From assembly GCA_963995505.1 (NCBI GenBank), contig OZ023180.1, positions 11,980,689 through 12,044,688 of the forward strand: DNA of 64,000 nucleotides, in the 5' to 3' direction. The notes under the pieces were generated by a model. It saw only the letters and a list, made by a program, of their open reading frames with translations, had not been told where the DNA came from and ran no database searches. This document shows, one piece after another, positions 52,555 through 61,689 of the stretch. Within the stretch, counting starts at the first letter, position 1; each line of letters begins with the position of its first letter. Origin of the DNA: Hypericum androsaemum (Eukaryota; Streptophyta; Magnoliopsida; Malpighiales; Hypericaceae). The translations under genes and the position numbers were made by a program.

Positions 52555-52894
52555 AATCCATCCTGCTTAAGTTTCTTGTCCTCAAGAAACTAATAGGGTA
52601 GCAAAATTTGAGGCCCAAAAGGAATCCCAAAATGACAGCAAGAAAAGATGATGCCACTTCCAAAAACATCTCGGCAATGGTCTCCAATTTGAAACACAAC
52701 CTCGAGAGCATCTTCAGCGAGTATGGTCTCACCTTCCTCTTCCAATCCTTAGCAGAGTCAATCAGTTGGGTATAGAAAATTACACGTTCATAATGTCCCA
52801 AAACCTTGTCTGCTTCACCAACCTTCAATGCATTCTCAAAAACTTTCCAAGTACACTGTAACAACCCTTGGATTTGGACAATTGAAGAGACCAC
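52481..52894 (-). CDS. Element C ORF overlapping its 3' LTR
   Basis: The frame of 137 codons runs into the LTR (the ASDKELKV end is LTR-encoded and also occurs in the other LTR). It contains GEADKVLGHYERVIFYTQLI, FKLETIAEMFLEVASSFLAV and a hydrophobic ILGFLLGLKFCYPISF, possibly membrane-spanning. No family recognised. Confidence 0.3.
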   Translation of the reverse strand: MVSSIVQIQGLLQCTWKVFENALKVGEADKVLGHYERVIFYTQLIDSAKDWKRKVRPYSLKMLSRLCFKLETIAEMFLEVASSFLAVILGFLLGLKFCYPISFLRTRNLSRMDCYMENLVIALGVAVEDASDKELKV

Positions 52895-53216
52895 ACAACG
52901 GCCTAAATGACATTGTCTGCACTCTTCCCTCGTGCTCGTTCAACTTAGTATGTGACCTCTCAACAATCAGCCTCTCAGTAACGGTCTCACCCTCTGCGAC
53001 TAGCCAACTAGGTACCATCACGTCATCCATGCCACTCGAATTAGTATCGCCCTCCATCCCGCTTAAGTTCCTTGTCCTCAATGAACAAGAAGAGAAGATT
53101 GCACATAAAGGATGAAGGCCTTGACAAGCCAGACCTGCTACAAAAGTTATAACATGTTGTCCTGCCATTCCAACTTTGTCACCTCTTGCTATAAATATTC
53201 CATGAAATTGATTCAA
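52836..53216 (-). CDS. Element C ORF, 126 codons, unidentified
   Basis: Follows the fusion ORF directly in the sense direction. It contains SLRTRNLSGMEGDTNSSGMD and VAEGETVTERLIVERSHTKL. A similar LRTRNLSRMD occurs again in the ORF at 52481-52894, because the DNA for it (CTTGAGGACAAGRAACTTAAG) is repeated at 53065-53090 and 52560-52585; the second is the tract before the 3' LTR. Confidence 0.3.
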   Translation of the reverse strand: MNQFHGIFIARGDKVGMAGQHVITFVAGLACQGLHPLCAIFSSCSLRTRNLSGMEGDTNSSGMDDVMVPSWLVAEGETVTERLIVERSHTKLNEHEGRVQTMSFRPLCGLFNCPNPRVVTVYLESF

Positions 53217-54290
53217 TCATGTCCTATCTCCTGTTACAACACGTACTGCAATGGCTTCCATATTTGCTTCCACCTCTACAATCAAAACCTCCATCAACTC
53301 AACACAAAACCACTGCAACTGTCGGCTATCTCCTTTTCGTGAACCCTGAAGCTGCACTTTGTCATTCTTTAGTCCATGTTGGACTTGTAAAAAGAGCCTC
53401 GAGGTCATGCCTTTGGAGGAAAATCGTGATATGGCATATTGGTCTACTTGCAAGACCAGCTTTATCTTTACAAGGATAATAGGAAAGACATGTGCATAAC
53501 GTCTCAGTTCAGAATTTCCGCCTTTAGAAACAATTTCATATGTGAAATTGCCTATCAAGAAGCAAACTAGTAGAAGAACATCTTCCACGGTCTTGTCAAA
53601 CTCTGCTCTTTTCTCTGTTGTGATGATGTAATATTTAACCTGCTCATCACAAGTCATGACTTCCCACTTTCTACCATGAGTACCTCTCTGAAACTGGTGG
53701 ATAGGTAGTGCATCAAAGAATTCATGACCGATGATAATTGTTGGTAATCTTGATGGAACCTGATCAATTACAACATGCCACGATACAGGTGTTCTGGCCA
53801 ATCCACTTGTAGCCTGCACCTTCCCACTTCCATCGATGTTAATATTTAAACATTTTAGGTTAGTATGCTGGAGCTTCTGTAACGTAGGACTGTATTCCAC
53901 CAGGTGAACATGCAACAACTCTTTGAAAGTCTTAAACTTTGCTGCACCATGCAGAAAATCAGCCATAAGTGTTCCTCGTCCTGGACCCAGCTCAACTAAT
54001 TTCACTTTCTTCGGTTGTCCCATATGCTCCCATAGACACATAGCCCATACACCTACCATCTCTCCAAACATCAGGCTCACTTCAGGTGAGGTTATGAAAT
54101 CACCTTCTACACCAAACACATCCCTATTGATGTAAAATCCAGCTTTGGGATTGGTTAAAACCTCCTCTAGGTACTCTTGTTGCGTGGTATTGTTGTTGCA
54201 AAGGGGTAGCATATTGAGCACCACCACTGAATCTTCCACTCGACAATAATTAGCATACATGTCAACCAAACCACTACTAACACACACATT
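53217..54290 (-). CDS. PPR-NDUFAF7 chimeric ORF inside element C, 356 codons
   Basis: Residues 1-35 read CVSSGLVDMYANYCRVEDSV and VVLNMLP, a pentatricopeptide repeat (SGLVDMYA..GRVEDA motif). From about residue 38 it is the NDUFAF7/MidA family of mitochondrial methyltransferases needed for complex I assembly: YLEEVLTNPKAGFYINRDVF, EGDFITSPEVSLMFGEMVGV, the SAM-binding LVELGPGRGTLMADFL, then HLVEYSPTLQKLQHTNL and IIIGHEFFDALPIHQFQRG. The family match ends near residue 200; the remaining 150 are element-derived or unknown. The start is arbitrary: the PPR match continues upstream through a stop at 54300 in the same frame. About half of a normal NDUFAF7 is present. It is open, spliced-looking and in the element's sense direction. 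Confidence 0.85.
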   Translation of the reverse strand, partial: NVCVSSGLVDMYANYCRVEDSVVVLNMLPLCNNNTTQQEYLEEVLTNPKAGFYINRDVFGVEGDFITSPEVSLMFGEMVGVWAMCLWEHMGQPKKVKLVELGPGRGTLMADFLHGAAKFKTFKELLHVHLVEYSPTLQKLQHTNLKCLNINIDGSGKVQATSGLARTPVSWHVVIDQVPSRLPTIIIGHEFFDALPIHQFQRGTHGRKWEVMTCDEQVKYYIITTEKRAEFDKTVEDVLLLVCFLIGNFTYEIVSKGGNSELRRYAHVFPIILVKIKLVLQVDQYAISRFSSKGMTSRLFLQVQHGLKNDKVQLQGSRKGDSRQLQWFCVELMEVLIVEVEANMEAIAVRVVTGDRT

Positions 54291-54299
54291 TTTCTCAAG

Positions 54300-54884
54300 C
54301 TAGTGTCTTATAACTTTCTTGGTAGGCTCCCCAACATCGAAGTTGTCTGCATTGCCAGCTGCAATATCATCTGTTGCTTCATTACAGTCTAAAGTACAAG
54401 CTTTTGTTGGTTTCTCATGCAACATCTCATCGTCATCCACCAAGTCATTAGATTTTCCCATAAAAACACAAGACTCCTCAACCCCCATCTTGTAATGATA
54501 AGATTTATCATAATCTCCTTCCCAGACAGCTTGCGAGGTACTTCCCTTCAACTTCATTTGTTCAAAACCGTGGGAGATACCACTGTCCAATTGCACAATC
54601 GCATCATCCTCATAATAGTTCGCACTCATAACGTCATTGAATTCAATAACATACTCCCCTTTTTCCTCGAACACCTTATGTGCATCTTTCCAAGCAACCC
54701 CTCTGTTCACAAAGTGCCTAAAATCACATTTAGTCATTTCATCGAACACCTTTGGCGCATCTCTCTTTTTACTCTCCTTACTCAAATCAACCCAAAAATC
54801 AAAACCAAACTCAGTTGGGTCGACCTCTAGGATCCTAGAATATCCTTTCTCGTCAAGTTCATCCTCCAATTGAAAACGCCCCAA
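54300..54884 (-). CDS. Element C ORF, 194 codons, acidic, unidentified
   Basis: It reads DPTEFGFDFWVDLSKESKKR and DAPKVFDEMTKCDFRHFVNR, then an acidic C-terminus ending GEPTKKVIRH and a TAG, after which the same frame enters the PPR-NDUFAF7 fusion. A single stop therefore separates two frames that could once have made one protein of about 550 residues. The KVFDEM phrases look PPR-like but without repeat spacing. Functional role unknown. Confidence 0.4.
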   Translation of the reverse strand: MGRFQLEDELDEKGYSRILEVDPTEFGFDFWVDLSKESKKRDAPKVFDEMTKCDFRHFVNRGVAWKDAHKVFEEKGEYVIEFNDVMSANYYEDDAIVQLDSGISHGFEQMKLKGSTSQAVWEGDYDKSYHYKMGVEESCVFMGKSNDLVDDDEMLHEKPTKACTLDCNEATDDIAAGNADNFDVGEPTKKVIRH

Positions 54885-55013
54885 GTTCCACTTTTAGCAA
54901 ATCCTTTGGGAAACTCAGAAACAAATACCTTATGTTCCAACCCTCCTAACCCACTTCGATCGAAACTGCCTTAGGAAGCTCTACCATCAACTACTCACCA
55001 TCAAACTTACCTT

Positions 55014-55226
55014 TTATCTCGACCGCATACTCAACCACCTCGACTTCTTCCTTGTAAACCATCTGCTCACCCTTGGTATGGCCGAATCAACCGTGTCAAC
55101 GAGCTTCTCCTTAGTTCGGAATTGAGCTAGGTCGTCCTTCATGGATTCTCTGAACTCTCCGAGTATGTCTTTAATGATAGCCACCAACTCTTCCCTTGTA
55201 ATGTTATTCTCCATTTCCATTTCCAT
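55014..55226 (-). CDS. Element C gag-like N-terminus
   Basis: Starts 34 bp after the PBS with MEMEMENNITREELVAIIKD and ILGEFRESMKDDLAQF, a short coiled start of the kind seen at the beginning of plant retrotransposon gag. The ATG is the first after the PBS. After about 45 residues the frame becomes basic (RWFTRKKSRW) and ends; a frameshift probably connects it to 54300-54884. Confidence 0.5.
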   Translation of the reverse strand: MEMEMENNITREELVAIIKDILGEFRESMKDDLAQFRTKEKLVDTVDSAIPRVSRWFTRKKSRWLSMRSR

Positions 55227-55259
55227 TTTTTTTATAGCAGTAACAGGCCAAGGATGGAT

Positions 55260-55272
55260 GGCTCTGATACCA
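55260..55272 (-). promoter_or_regulatory. Primer binding site of element C
   Basis: TGGTATCAGAGCC on the minus strand, the standard sequence complementary to the 3' end of initiator tRNA-Met, two bases from the LTR end. Confidence 0.95.
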
Positions 55273-55274
55273 AA

Positions 55275-55802
55275 TGAATTTCTTGGAGTCGAACACTCGA
55301 AAAAATCAAGTCTGTTCGGATATATTCAAAAATATACTCTTGAAGTTTTGATAGAAAGATGAGCAAAAAAAGAGAATCCCTAATTTTCTTAGAGTAACTC
55401 TAAGAAACCAAATTCCATTAGACAAATCAAGAATCCCCTAGGTTTCTTCCTTTCATTACATATATAGTAGTGTTTCCTAAGCCCAACAAAAGCTACGGCA
55501 TAAAATAAAGCTATAGTCCAATTAATAATAAGATAATGGGCCACAACAACAAAAGCCCAGCAACAATGATCTTCTAAATCTCTGGTTGCCCGCTCGTGAA
55601 CTCGTCATCCGATATTCCTACGCCCGATCATCCACGTCATGTCTTGTCACTCGCTTGGCCTCGTTGTACATTTGTCACCCGCGTGTCCGCCTTTGTCGGT
55701 CTTCGTGTCATTTGCAACTTCCACTGCATGCACCTTCAGTTCCTTGTCACTCGCGTCTTCGACAGTTACTCCCAAGGCGACGACCGAATTCTCCATGTAA
55801 CA
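55275..55802 (-). repeat. 5' LTR of element C
   Basis: 528 bp; on the minus strand TGTTACATGGAGAATT to AAGAAATTCA. ORFs inside (55586-55832) are not genes. Confidence 0.9.
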
Positions 55803-55852
55803 GTAAGCCATAATTTTGCTGCACAACAATAGCTAAGAATTTGAGGATTGTC

Positions 55853-55866
55853 TTGCTCTGTTACCA
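55853..55866 (-). promoter_or_regulatory. Primer binding site of element D
   Basis: TTGGTAACAGAGC on the minus strand, one mismatch from the tRNA-Met type, 3-4 bp from the LTR end at 55870. Confidence 0.75.
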
Positions 55867-55869
55867 ATT

Positions 55870-56101
55870 TGTAATAAACCTAACAATTAGGGTTCAAGAA
55901 TTGAAGATAGAGGGAGGGAAAACAGAGATAGAAGAAGGGGAGGAAGAACAGAAACGTTATGTTTCTTAGAATCAATTATGTCAAAATATCTAAAATGGTT
56001 CCTAGAGTTCTCTCCTATCTCTATTTATACCTCATAAGTTCTATTATAATTCAGTCACCTAAGAATTCCAATTTTTGCTATTTAGTCCTGTGACCATTAC
56101 A
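55870..56101 (-). repeat. 5' LTR of element D
   Basis: Pair of 49469-49700; the GTCTA duplication follows. Confidence 0.93.
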
Positions 56102-56620
56102 GTCTATTCATCATGTGTTAGTGGCTTGTCTGTTTGCTAGTGCTACTTCAACCACACTTTATGAGGCTTTTCATGTCCCCTTTATTCTGTGTGAGTTTTA
56201 TGAAGCTTGGTGTGGCAAATATCTATTTGTAGTTTAGTCCACAACTTTATGCTCTTTGGATGATTGTATTTGTGTCGTGCTTTTGGGTTCTGTAGACTCC
56301 TAGGAATATGTTTTTTTTCTTGCTCTTTTTTATTCTTCTCTTTTCTCCCCTTTTCTTTTCTATCTTTTCGGTAAGGAGTCGTAGGTTTCTTTTCTATCTT
56401 TTCGGTAAGGAGTCGTAGGTCCATTGATGCTGCGTTGTTGCTGCCAAATTCTTGTGACCATTAATCAAATGACTAATTCAGATTATCCAAAATTTAATCT
56501 TGGGCCAGCAATTGGCCTGATTGCATGACAAACCAAGTTCCTGTGACCATAAATTTTTTAAGGGAGTTTTTGTTTTTTTGAGAAAGGAATAACTTATAAG
56601 CATTTGGTTATTCCACAAGA
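56102..56620. repeat. Resumed flank of neprosin copy B
   Basis: 56102-56330 aligns with 26350-26560 of the copy A flank (TTTAGTCCACAACTT, TGCTCTTTGGATGATTGTATTTGTG). A 34-bp unit ending CGGTAAGGAGTCGTAGG is tandemly duplicated at about 56352-56419. No gene seen. Confidence 0.75.
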
Positions 56621-56934
56621 AGGGGGATTCCATGGGGACAAGGGTAGTCTCCAAATTTGGGGACTAAAAGAGAGATTGTGGCAATTTAGGTATTAATAAA
56701 GTAGTTAAAGGTGAAATTGAAAAACTAATAAAAACAAAAGGGGAGATAGAAATTAGCTGGCACACTTTTTTATGGAAAAACTAAAAAGATAAAAAAAATT
56801 TAAACAAATCTCACGTGAAAAGAGGAAGGAACTCGCTCTCTCTCTTTAAATTATTGTGAACTTCAAAAATCCTACCAACTACCAGATTTTTTTTAATAAA
56901 CTCAAAGAACCAAAGAATAAAAATTTAATAGAAA

Positions 56935-57560
56935 ATCAATATCACTAAATTTGAAAACCAATATTACTACGTTCAGAAACCAATATCACTGCTTTCGAAA
57001 ACCAATATCACTACATTCGCAAACCATATCACTACCTTCAGAAACTAATATCACTACGTTCGAAACCAATATCACTACGTTCGAAAAACCAATATCACTA
57101 CGTTCGGAAACCAATATCACGATGTTCGGAAATCAATATTACCACATTCGAAAATTAATATCAACACATTCGAAAACCAATATCTCACCACGTTCGAAAA
57201 CCAATATCATTATAGACTAGAACCAATAGCATTACTTACTCAAACCAATATCATTACAGACTCAAACCAATATCAATACATACTCAAGCCAATATCATTA
57301 CAGACTAAACCTAATATCATTAAAGACTAAAACCAATATCAATACATACTCAAACCAATATCAGTACAGACTAAAATCAACATCAGTACAGACTTAAACC
57401 AGTATCAATACATACTCGAACCAATATTATTACAGACTAAAACCAATATCATTACATACTCAAACCAAACAAAAGAGGTCACGAAAACTAATATCACTAC
57501 TGTAGAAAACCAATATCACTACTGTAGAAAACCATTATCACTACTGTAGAAAACCAATAT
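56935..57560. repeat. Minisatellite of E2, about 30 units of 20-24 bp
   Basis: Units AAACCAATATCACTACGTTCG, then ATTACAGACTC and AATACATACTC types in the same order as in E1, finishing with four nearly perfect copies of AACCAATATCACTACTGTAG (57485-57560). The matching order of subtypes shows the array was inherited as a whole before the last unit expanded. Confidence 0.85.
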
Positions 57561-57950
57561 CACTACTGTATTCTCCTTCCGTCGTTTCTTCTTCTTCTTC
57601 ACAGACAGCAAGTGGCGGCGGTACTCCAGGCGACGGACGAGTGACGGCGAGCACGTCTCCTCTAGGCACGGTGCGGGTTCGTGGGCTCTCTCCACGAGCT
57701 CTCTCTCTCCGCGAGCTCTCTCTCTCTCCTTGACGGCTCCTTCTTCTTCTGCCAAGCTCTCTGTCTCCTCGACGGCGGGATGACGCCGGGCAGCAGCGGA
57801 TGGGACTCGGCCAGCAGACCCGACGCCAATACCATGGGACCTATTTTCTGGATTTCTGTGCCGGAGGTGGGTGGTTCTTTGGTTGGGGGGGGGGGGGGGA
57901 GAGTGAGAGAGGAGAGAGAGAGGGAGAGATTTTTTAATTAGTGAAAGAGA
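57560..57950. other. GC-rich cargo of E2, unidentified
   Basis: Open on both strands (minus 57519-57755, plus 57681-57941) with CTCT/GAGA-rich and CGGCGG words, including a run of about 15 G at 57885. It looks like the leader and first codons of a captured gene, but I could not name it. Confidence 0.4.
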
Positions 57951-58237
57951 GGGTGGGAGAGGAAGAGAGATGATTGGTTTAACCTAGTTTTTTGTTTAAA
58001 AAGTCAAAAATGTCCCTGATTGGTTATTGACCATTGGATGTAAATTTTTTTTTAAATCGAATCTGAGGGCTCTAAATCTAGTCCCCACCTATGGAAAACT
58101 TTTTATTATTCCCCACTCAATCCGTCCTCCCACAGGAACCACGCTTTTGAAATTAGTCTCCAGCTTAGCAAAATAAAAAATTCTCAATTTTCTCAAACCA
58201 TAAATACCTAGAGTCCCTTTCCCACTCCCCGTCTTAA

Positions 58238-58728
58238 TCCTGAAACCCTTAGTTATTTTAGTTAGTCGCTCGTCTCCTGGTCCATGTAGTGTCTGCTGCC
58301 GTCCCGACTCGTAGACTAGTCTCGATTCGCTGGCTACCATGACCCTCTACTTTTGGTTCCATCTCGTCTCCTTCCTAGTCTTGAATTTTTTTTTCCTAAC
58401 TAGGTTCCAGGTCAACTGGTCAAGGATTAATGGGTTTCAATCTTATGGTGTTATCGTTGCTTTTTGTCGATAACCATGAATCCTAAAACCCTTAATTATT
58501 TTAGTTAGTCACTCTCCTCAAGGTCCGTGTAGTGTATGCTGCCGTCCCGACTCGTAGACTAGTCTCGATTCGCTGGCTACCGTGACCCTCAACTTTTGGT
58601 TCCATCTCGTCTCCTTCTTTGTCTGAATTTTTTTTCCTGACTGGCTTCTAGGTCAACTGGTCAAGGATTAATGGGGTCAAGGATTAATGGATTTCAATCT
58701 TATGGATTTATCGTTGCTTTTTGTCAAT
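58238..58728. repeat. 243-bp tandem duplication
   Basis: 58238-58480 and 58481-58728 are about 90% alike (TGCTGCCGTCCCGACTCGTA, CTTTTGGTTCCATCTCGTCT, AGGTCAACTGGTCAAGGATT). The second copy has an internal 17-bp duplication (GGTCAAGGATTAATGG) near 58675. Confidence 0.9.
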
Positions 58729-59085
58729 GATTTGGTAGTTGTTTCCTTAAAAAAATAGCTCAAATATGGTTTAAACACAACATAATCTCCTGCAATTAAA
58801 TTGATCTTTATGGATGTATCAGACAATGAAGGTGTAATTGAAAACTAACAAAATGGTTAATGAATATCCTTATATTATAACCTTCTATTATAAACATGAA
58901 AATTTGTTTTGTGATTTGAATAATTCAGATTATATGTATTAGTATTAAAAAAATTGAATTTTGGATAATTCACTATTTGAATTCGGATTAGAATGGTAAA
59001 ATAGTCAATTCTTATAGTTTCGATTCAGATAATTCGAATTTGGATCATTTGAATTCAGATTATTTGAATGCTCATCCCTAGTAAC
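58729..59085. other. AT-rich spacer
   Basis: Short degenerate repeats of AATTCGAATTYGGAT at 58915-59070; no gene. Confidence 0.5.
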
Positions 59086-59580
59086 ACATTTTTTTTTGGA
59101 AAAAAAGAACTTTATAAAGAAAGGAAAAGAAAGACCAAAATATAAATTATTCCTTATGACCTACCTCCCTCCAGACCCACAATCTAGGCAGTCTAGGAGG
59201 TGGGGTCATCTGATCGATAGACCAGGAGAGAGCCCGACCACCCTATAATCTATCTCCACTGACTCCACAGGTTGGACAGTCAGAGTGACGCCCCCAGCCT
59301 TCAGTCCAAGAAGATGTTGCCTATCATCTATCCTAGTTGACCCCACAATCCGGCAGTCTGGGAGGTCAACTACTAGACAAGAACCCAGTAAAGTTGACTG
59401 CCTAACCCCCCTAACCTCGAGGTATCTGATACAAGAGATTCATCCTGCCCTCCTACCTCAAGGGACACACGCACCCATTACCCACACACCTATTGTATGT
59501 GGTTGCAGCCGGGGGCCTCTTTATAAAATTATGTCACCTCCTAAAAATAGGGAAAAAGAGTACAAACATTCTGTTATTAA
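59086..59580 (-). mobile_element. Poly(A)-tailed retroposon-like fragment
   Basis: A T-rich start (TTTTTTTTTGG, 59089-59099, then AAAGAACTTTATAAAGAAAGG) reads on the minus strand as a 3' end with A tail, after about 450 bp of higher G+C. That layout fits a LINE 3' end or a SINE. No coding domain or tRNA boxes were recognised, so the class is open. Confidence 0.4.
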
Positions 59581-59599
59581 TATATAACATGTGCATCAT

Positions 59600-60229
59600 C
59601 AATGTGGCAAAAACAAAGTGCTTTGGCTGAACCCACAAATAGCCATCTTTACTATTTCCTGCTCCTTCTTCTTCTGGATGTTGGTGTTTGGGCTGTCGGG
59701 TTAGGTTGTGGGTTTCCTAGACCAGGTTTGATCTGAGAGACGTGTTGGTGGGGCACTGGGTCGCATACAAGTTCAACATTGAAGTGGAGGACCGCACCGT
59801 CTTCCCGGTCAAGCTTCCACTTTTTGGACCATATTTTTAATGTGTTAACTTCGTTGAGATATTGGTCTCTTCTCTTTCAAATGCTGGCTTCATTTTGCTG
59901 TTTTGGTTTGCCTCCTGCATTGTACGAATGAGTTTTTGCGTTACGATTGTAATTGAGAAATGTAGCATGCAGAATTGCTGTGCGGTTTCATGGACTGATT
60001 TAGCAAGTTTCAATTTTGTCCATTTTTAATGTAATATTTTCTAGAGCAGTTTGTTTTCTTATGCTCTTCTTTGTTGTCCTGCATCACTGCCATTAGTTGC
60101 TATGTGGAATATAGTATTTTTTGAGGGAATGTGGAATATAATCGAGGGGAATACTAATAGGCAACACAGCTTTGAGTTTACTTGCACTGGTTTAGGTAAT
60201 TGTAGTTTATCCGCTTGAATGTACCATTT
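59600..60229. other. Region with an exon-like fragment
   Basis: At 59738-59838 a plus frame reads DVLVGHWVAYKFNIEVEDRT and VFPVKLP in GC-rich codons, ending at a TAA soon after; the following 300 bp are T-rich and intron-like. It directly precedes the array at 60230, the same cargo-then-array order as in the E and F elements. Unidentified; possibly captured. Confidence 0.3.
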
Positions 60230-60865
60230 GGTGGTTTGTAATGGTTTATTACATTATGATACAATGGTTTATTATTTATGATACAATAATTTGCACGCTT
60301 ACGATACAATGGTTTACACAGTTATGATAAAATAATTTATTATATTACGATAAAATAGTTTATCATGTTATGATAGAATAGTTTGCACACTTACGTTACA
60401 ATGGTTTACATGGTATTATACAAAGGTTTGCACAATTACAATACAATAGTTTATCATGTTATGATAAAATAGTTTATTATGTTATAATACAATGGTTTGC
60501 ACAGTTACGATACAATGGTTTATCATGTTATGATAAAATACTTTATCATGTTATATCGAATGGTATGTTCAGTTATTAAATAATTAATTAAATTATATAT
60601 TGAATGGTATGCCCGGTTATATCAAATGGTTTGTCCATTTATATTAAATGGTATGACCGATTATATTAAATAGTTCGTCCGGTTATTAAATAATTAGTTA
60701 AATTAAATATTGACAAGTATGTCCGATTATATTAAATAGTATGCTTGATAATATCAAATGGTATTCTTAATTATATCGAATAGTTTGTCCAGTTATTTAA
60801 AATACTTATAATAAGAAAATTAAATTATATATCGAATGACATGCCCGTTTATATGAAATGGTATG
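60230..60865. repeat. Minisatellite, 20-24 bp units (TTATGATAAAATAGTTTATCA / TATATCAAATGGTATGTCC)
   Basis: The first half is built on ACAATGGTTTRYACAGTTACGAT; the second half on ATTATATCAAATGGTATGTCCG, the same unit as the arrays at 28.1 and 34.4 kb. This suggests a third, diverged member of family F. Confidence 0.8.
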
Positions 60866-60912
60866 CCAACTAATGAGTCATGAAAATTTAATACATTAAG
60901 ATTAAAATTACA

Positions 60913-60966
<54 letters not shown>
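60913..60966. repeat. (AT)n microsatellite
   Basis: About 26 AT units directly after the array. Confidence 0.95.
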
Positions 60967-60972
<6 letters not shown>

Positions 60973-61681
60973 GAGAAGTCAACCCAACAAAAGTGACGTG
61001 TGAACCACTAACCTCACACCCCACAAAGACACACGTGCCCCTTTTTTATTTTTTTTCTCTTTGATTATCTATTTAATTACAATACTTCCCTGCTCCATTT
61101 ACAGTTAGGTCCGTCCCATTTGTTGCACCATATAGTGCTCGACGGGCACTAATCACCATAGTAAATAAAATATAAAACCTATTTAAACAACAATGCTAGT
61201 TAGATAGAAGTTATCTTAAGATAAATGCATAAATATTTTTTAAGATGAGAAATTTTATGTTGGTCTATCTCTACAATCCATAAATTATAAGTGGACAACT
61301 GGGACTTTTTGTTAGTCCACGCAATGTATATATAATCTAATTATGGAATATAATCCTCATCTAAAGGAAATAGTATCTGAAAAGGAAATTTTATTTTAAA
61401 AAATAAACCATAATTCTCTAAACAACTTCATTACCTTTTTTGATTGCTAATTCACTAAAATTCTCTTGGAAAAACTCACTCCAAGCTTTTACAGAAGTAC
61501 TTTCTCTTGATGGATTTTAATTAAAAAATTTATATCGTAAAAGGTTGGATGATATACCGATGAAGGTATTTTTCTTAACTTATATTATTGATCATCTAAA
61601 ATTTTATCTCTATTAAAATGATGGTGTGCATGTAAAATGCATTGATTAATATGTATTCTAGACTTGAGACGAGCACAAATT
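60967..61681. other. AT-rich spacer
   Basis: Nothing recognised up to the poly(T) that begins the LINE 3' end. Confidence 0.5.
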
Positions 61682-61689
61682 CTTTTTTT

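Larger units (their letters stand above)
52006..55802 (-). mobile_element. LTR retrotransposon C carrying a PPR-NDUFAF7 fusion, nested in D
   Basis: Direct LTRs lie at 52006/52016-52554 and 55275-55802, about 90% alike. On the minus strand a perfect tRNA-Met PBS TGGTATCAGAGCC (55260-55272) starts 2 bp after the 5' LTR, and a CTTGAGGACAAGAAACTTAAG-type tract precedes the 3' LTR. GTAAG flanks (52001-52005, 55803-55807) fit a 5-bp duplication. The 2.7-kb interior has no protease, RT, RNase H or integrase; it has an N-terminal gag-like start, an unidentified ORF and host-derived gene pieces in the sense direction. Thus a non-autonomous, gene-carrying retrotransposon. Confidence 0.9.
49469..56101 (-). 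mobile_element. LTR retrotransposon D (232-bp LTRs), TSD GTCTA, hosts a nested element
   Basis: Direct LTRs lie at 49469-49700 and 55870-56101, both TGTAA...TTACA, with about a dozen differences. Identical GTCTA flanks are at 49464-49468 and 56102-56106. On the minus strand a PBS with one mismatch to the tRNA-Met type (GGTAACAGAGC, 55855-55865) follows the right LTR, and a purine tract GAAGGAGGGAGT precedes the left one, so the element runs right to left. The coding region is decayed gag plus frames without known pol domains; it looks non-autonomous. A second retrotransposon (52006-55802) is inserted about 65 bp after its PBS. Confidence 0.92.
56620..58135. mobile_element. Array-bearing element (family E2)
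   Basis: Shares with E1 the left module (56640-56935), the array type and the right end (58000-58130: TCTAGTCCCCACCTATGGA, CCCCACTCAATCCGTCC). Between array and right end lies different GC-rich sequence (57560-57950), so the same element frame carries different cargo. Left terminus and target duplication were not resolved. Confidence 0.65.

Noticed and set aside
55586..55832. ORFs with an SSSDIPTPDHPRHVLSL-type start, also at 52289-52570
   Set aside because: The two are the same LTR sequence of element C read antisense, so a repeated LTR, not a gene family.
60913..60966. (AT)n run considered as an insertion or origin-like element
   Set aside because: A simple microsatellite extending the preceding AT-rich array.
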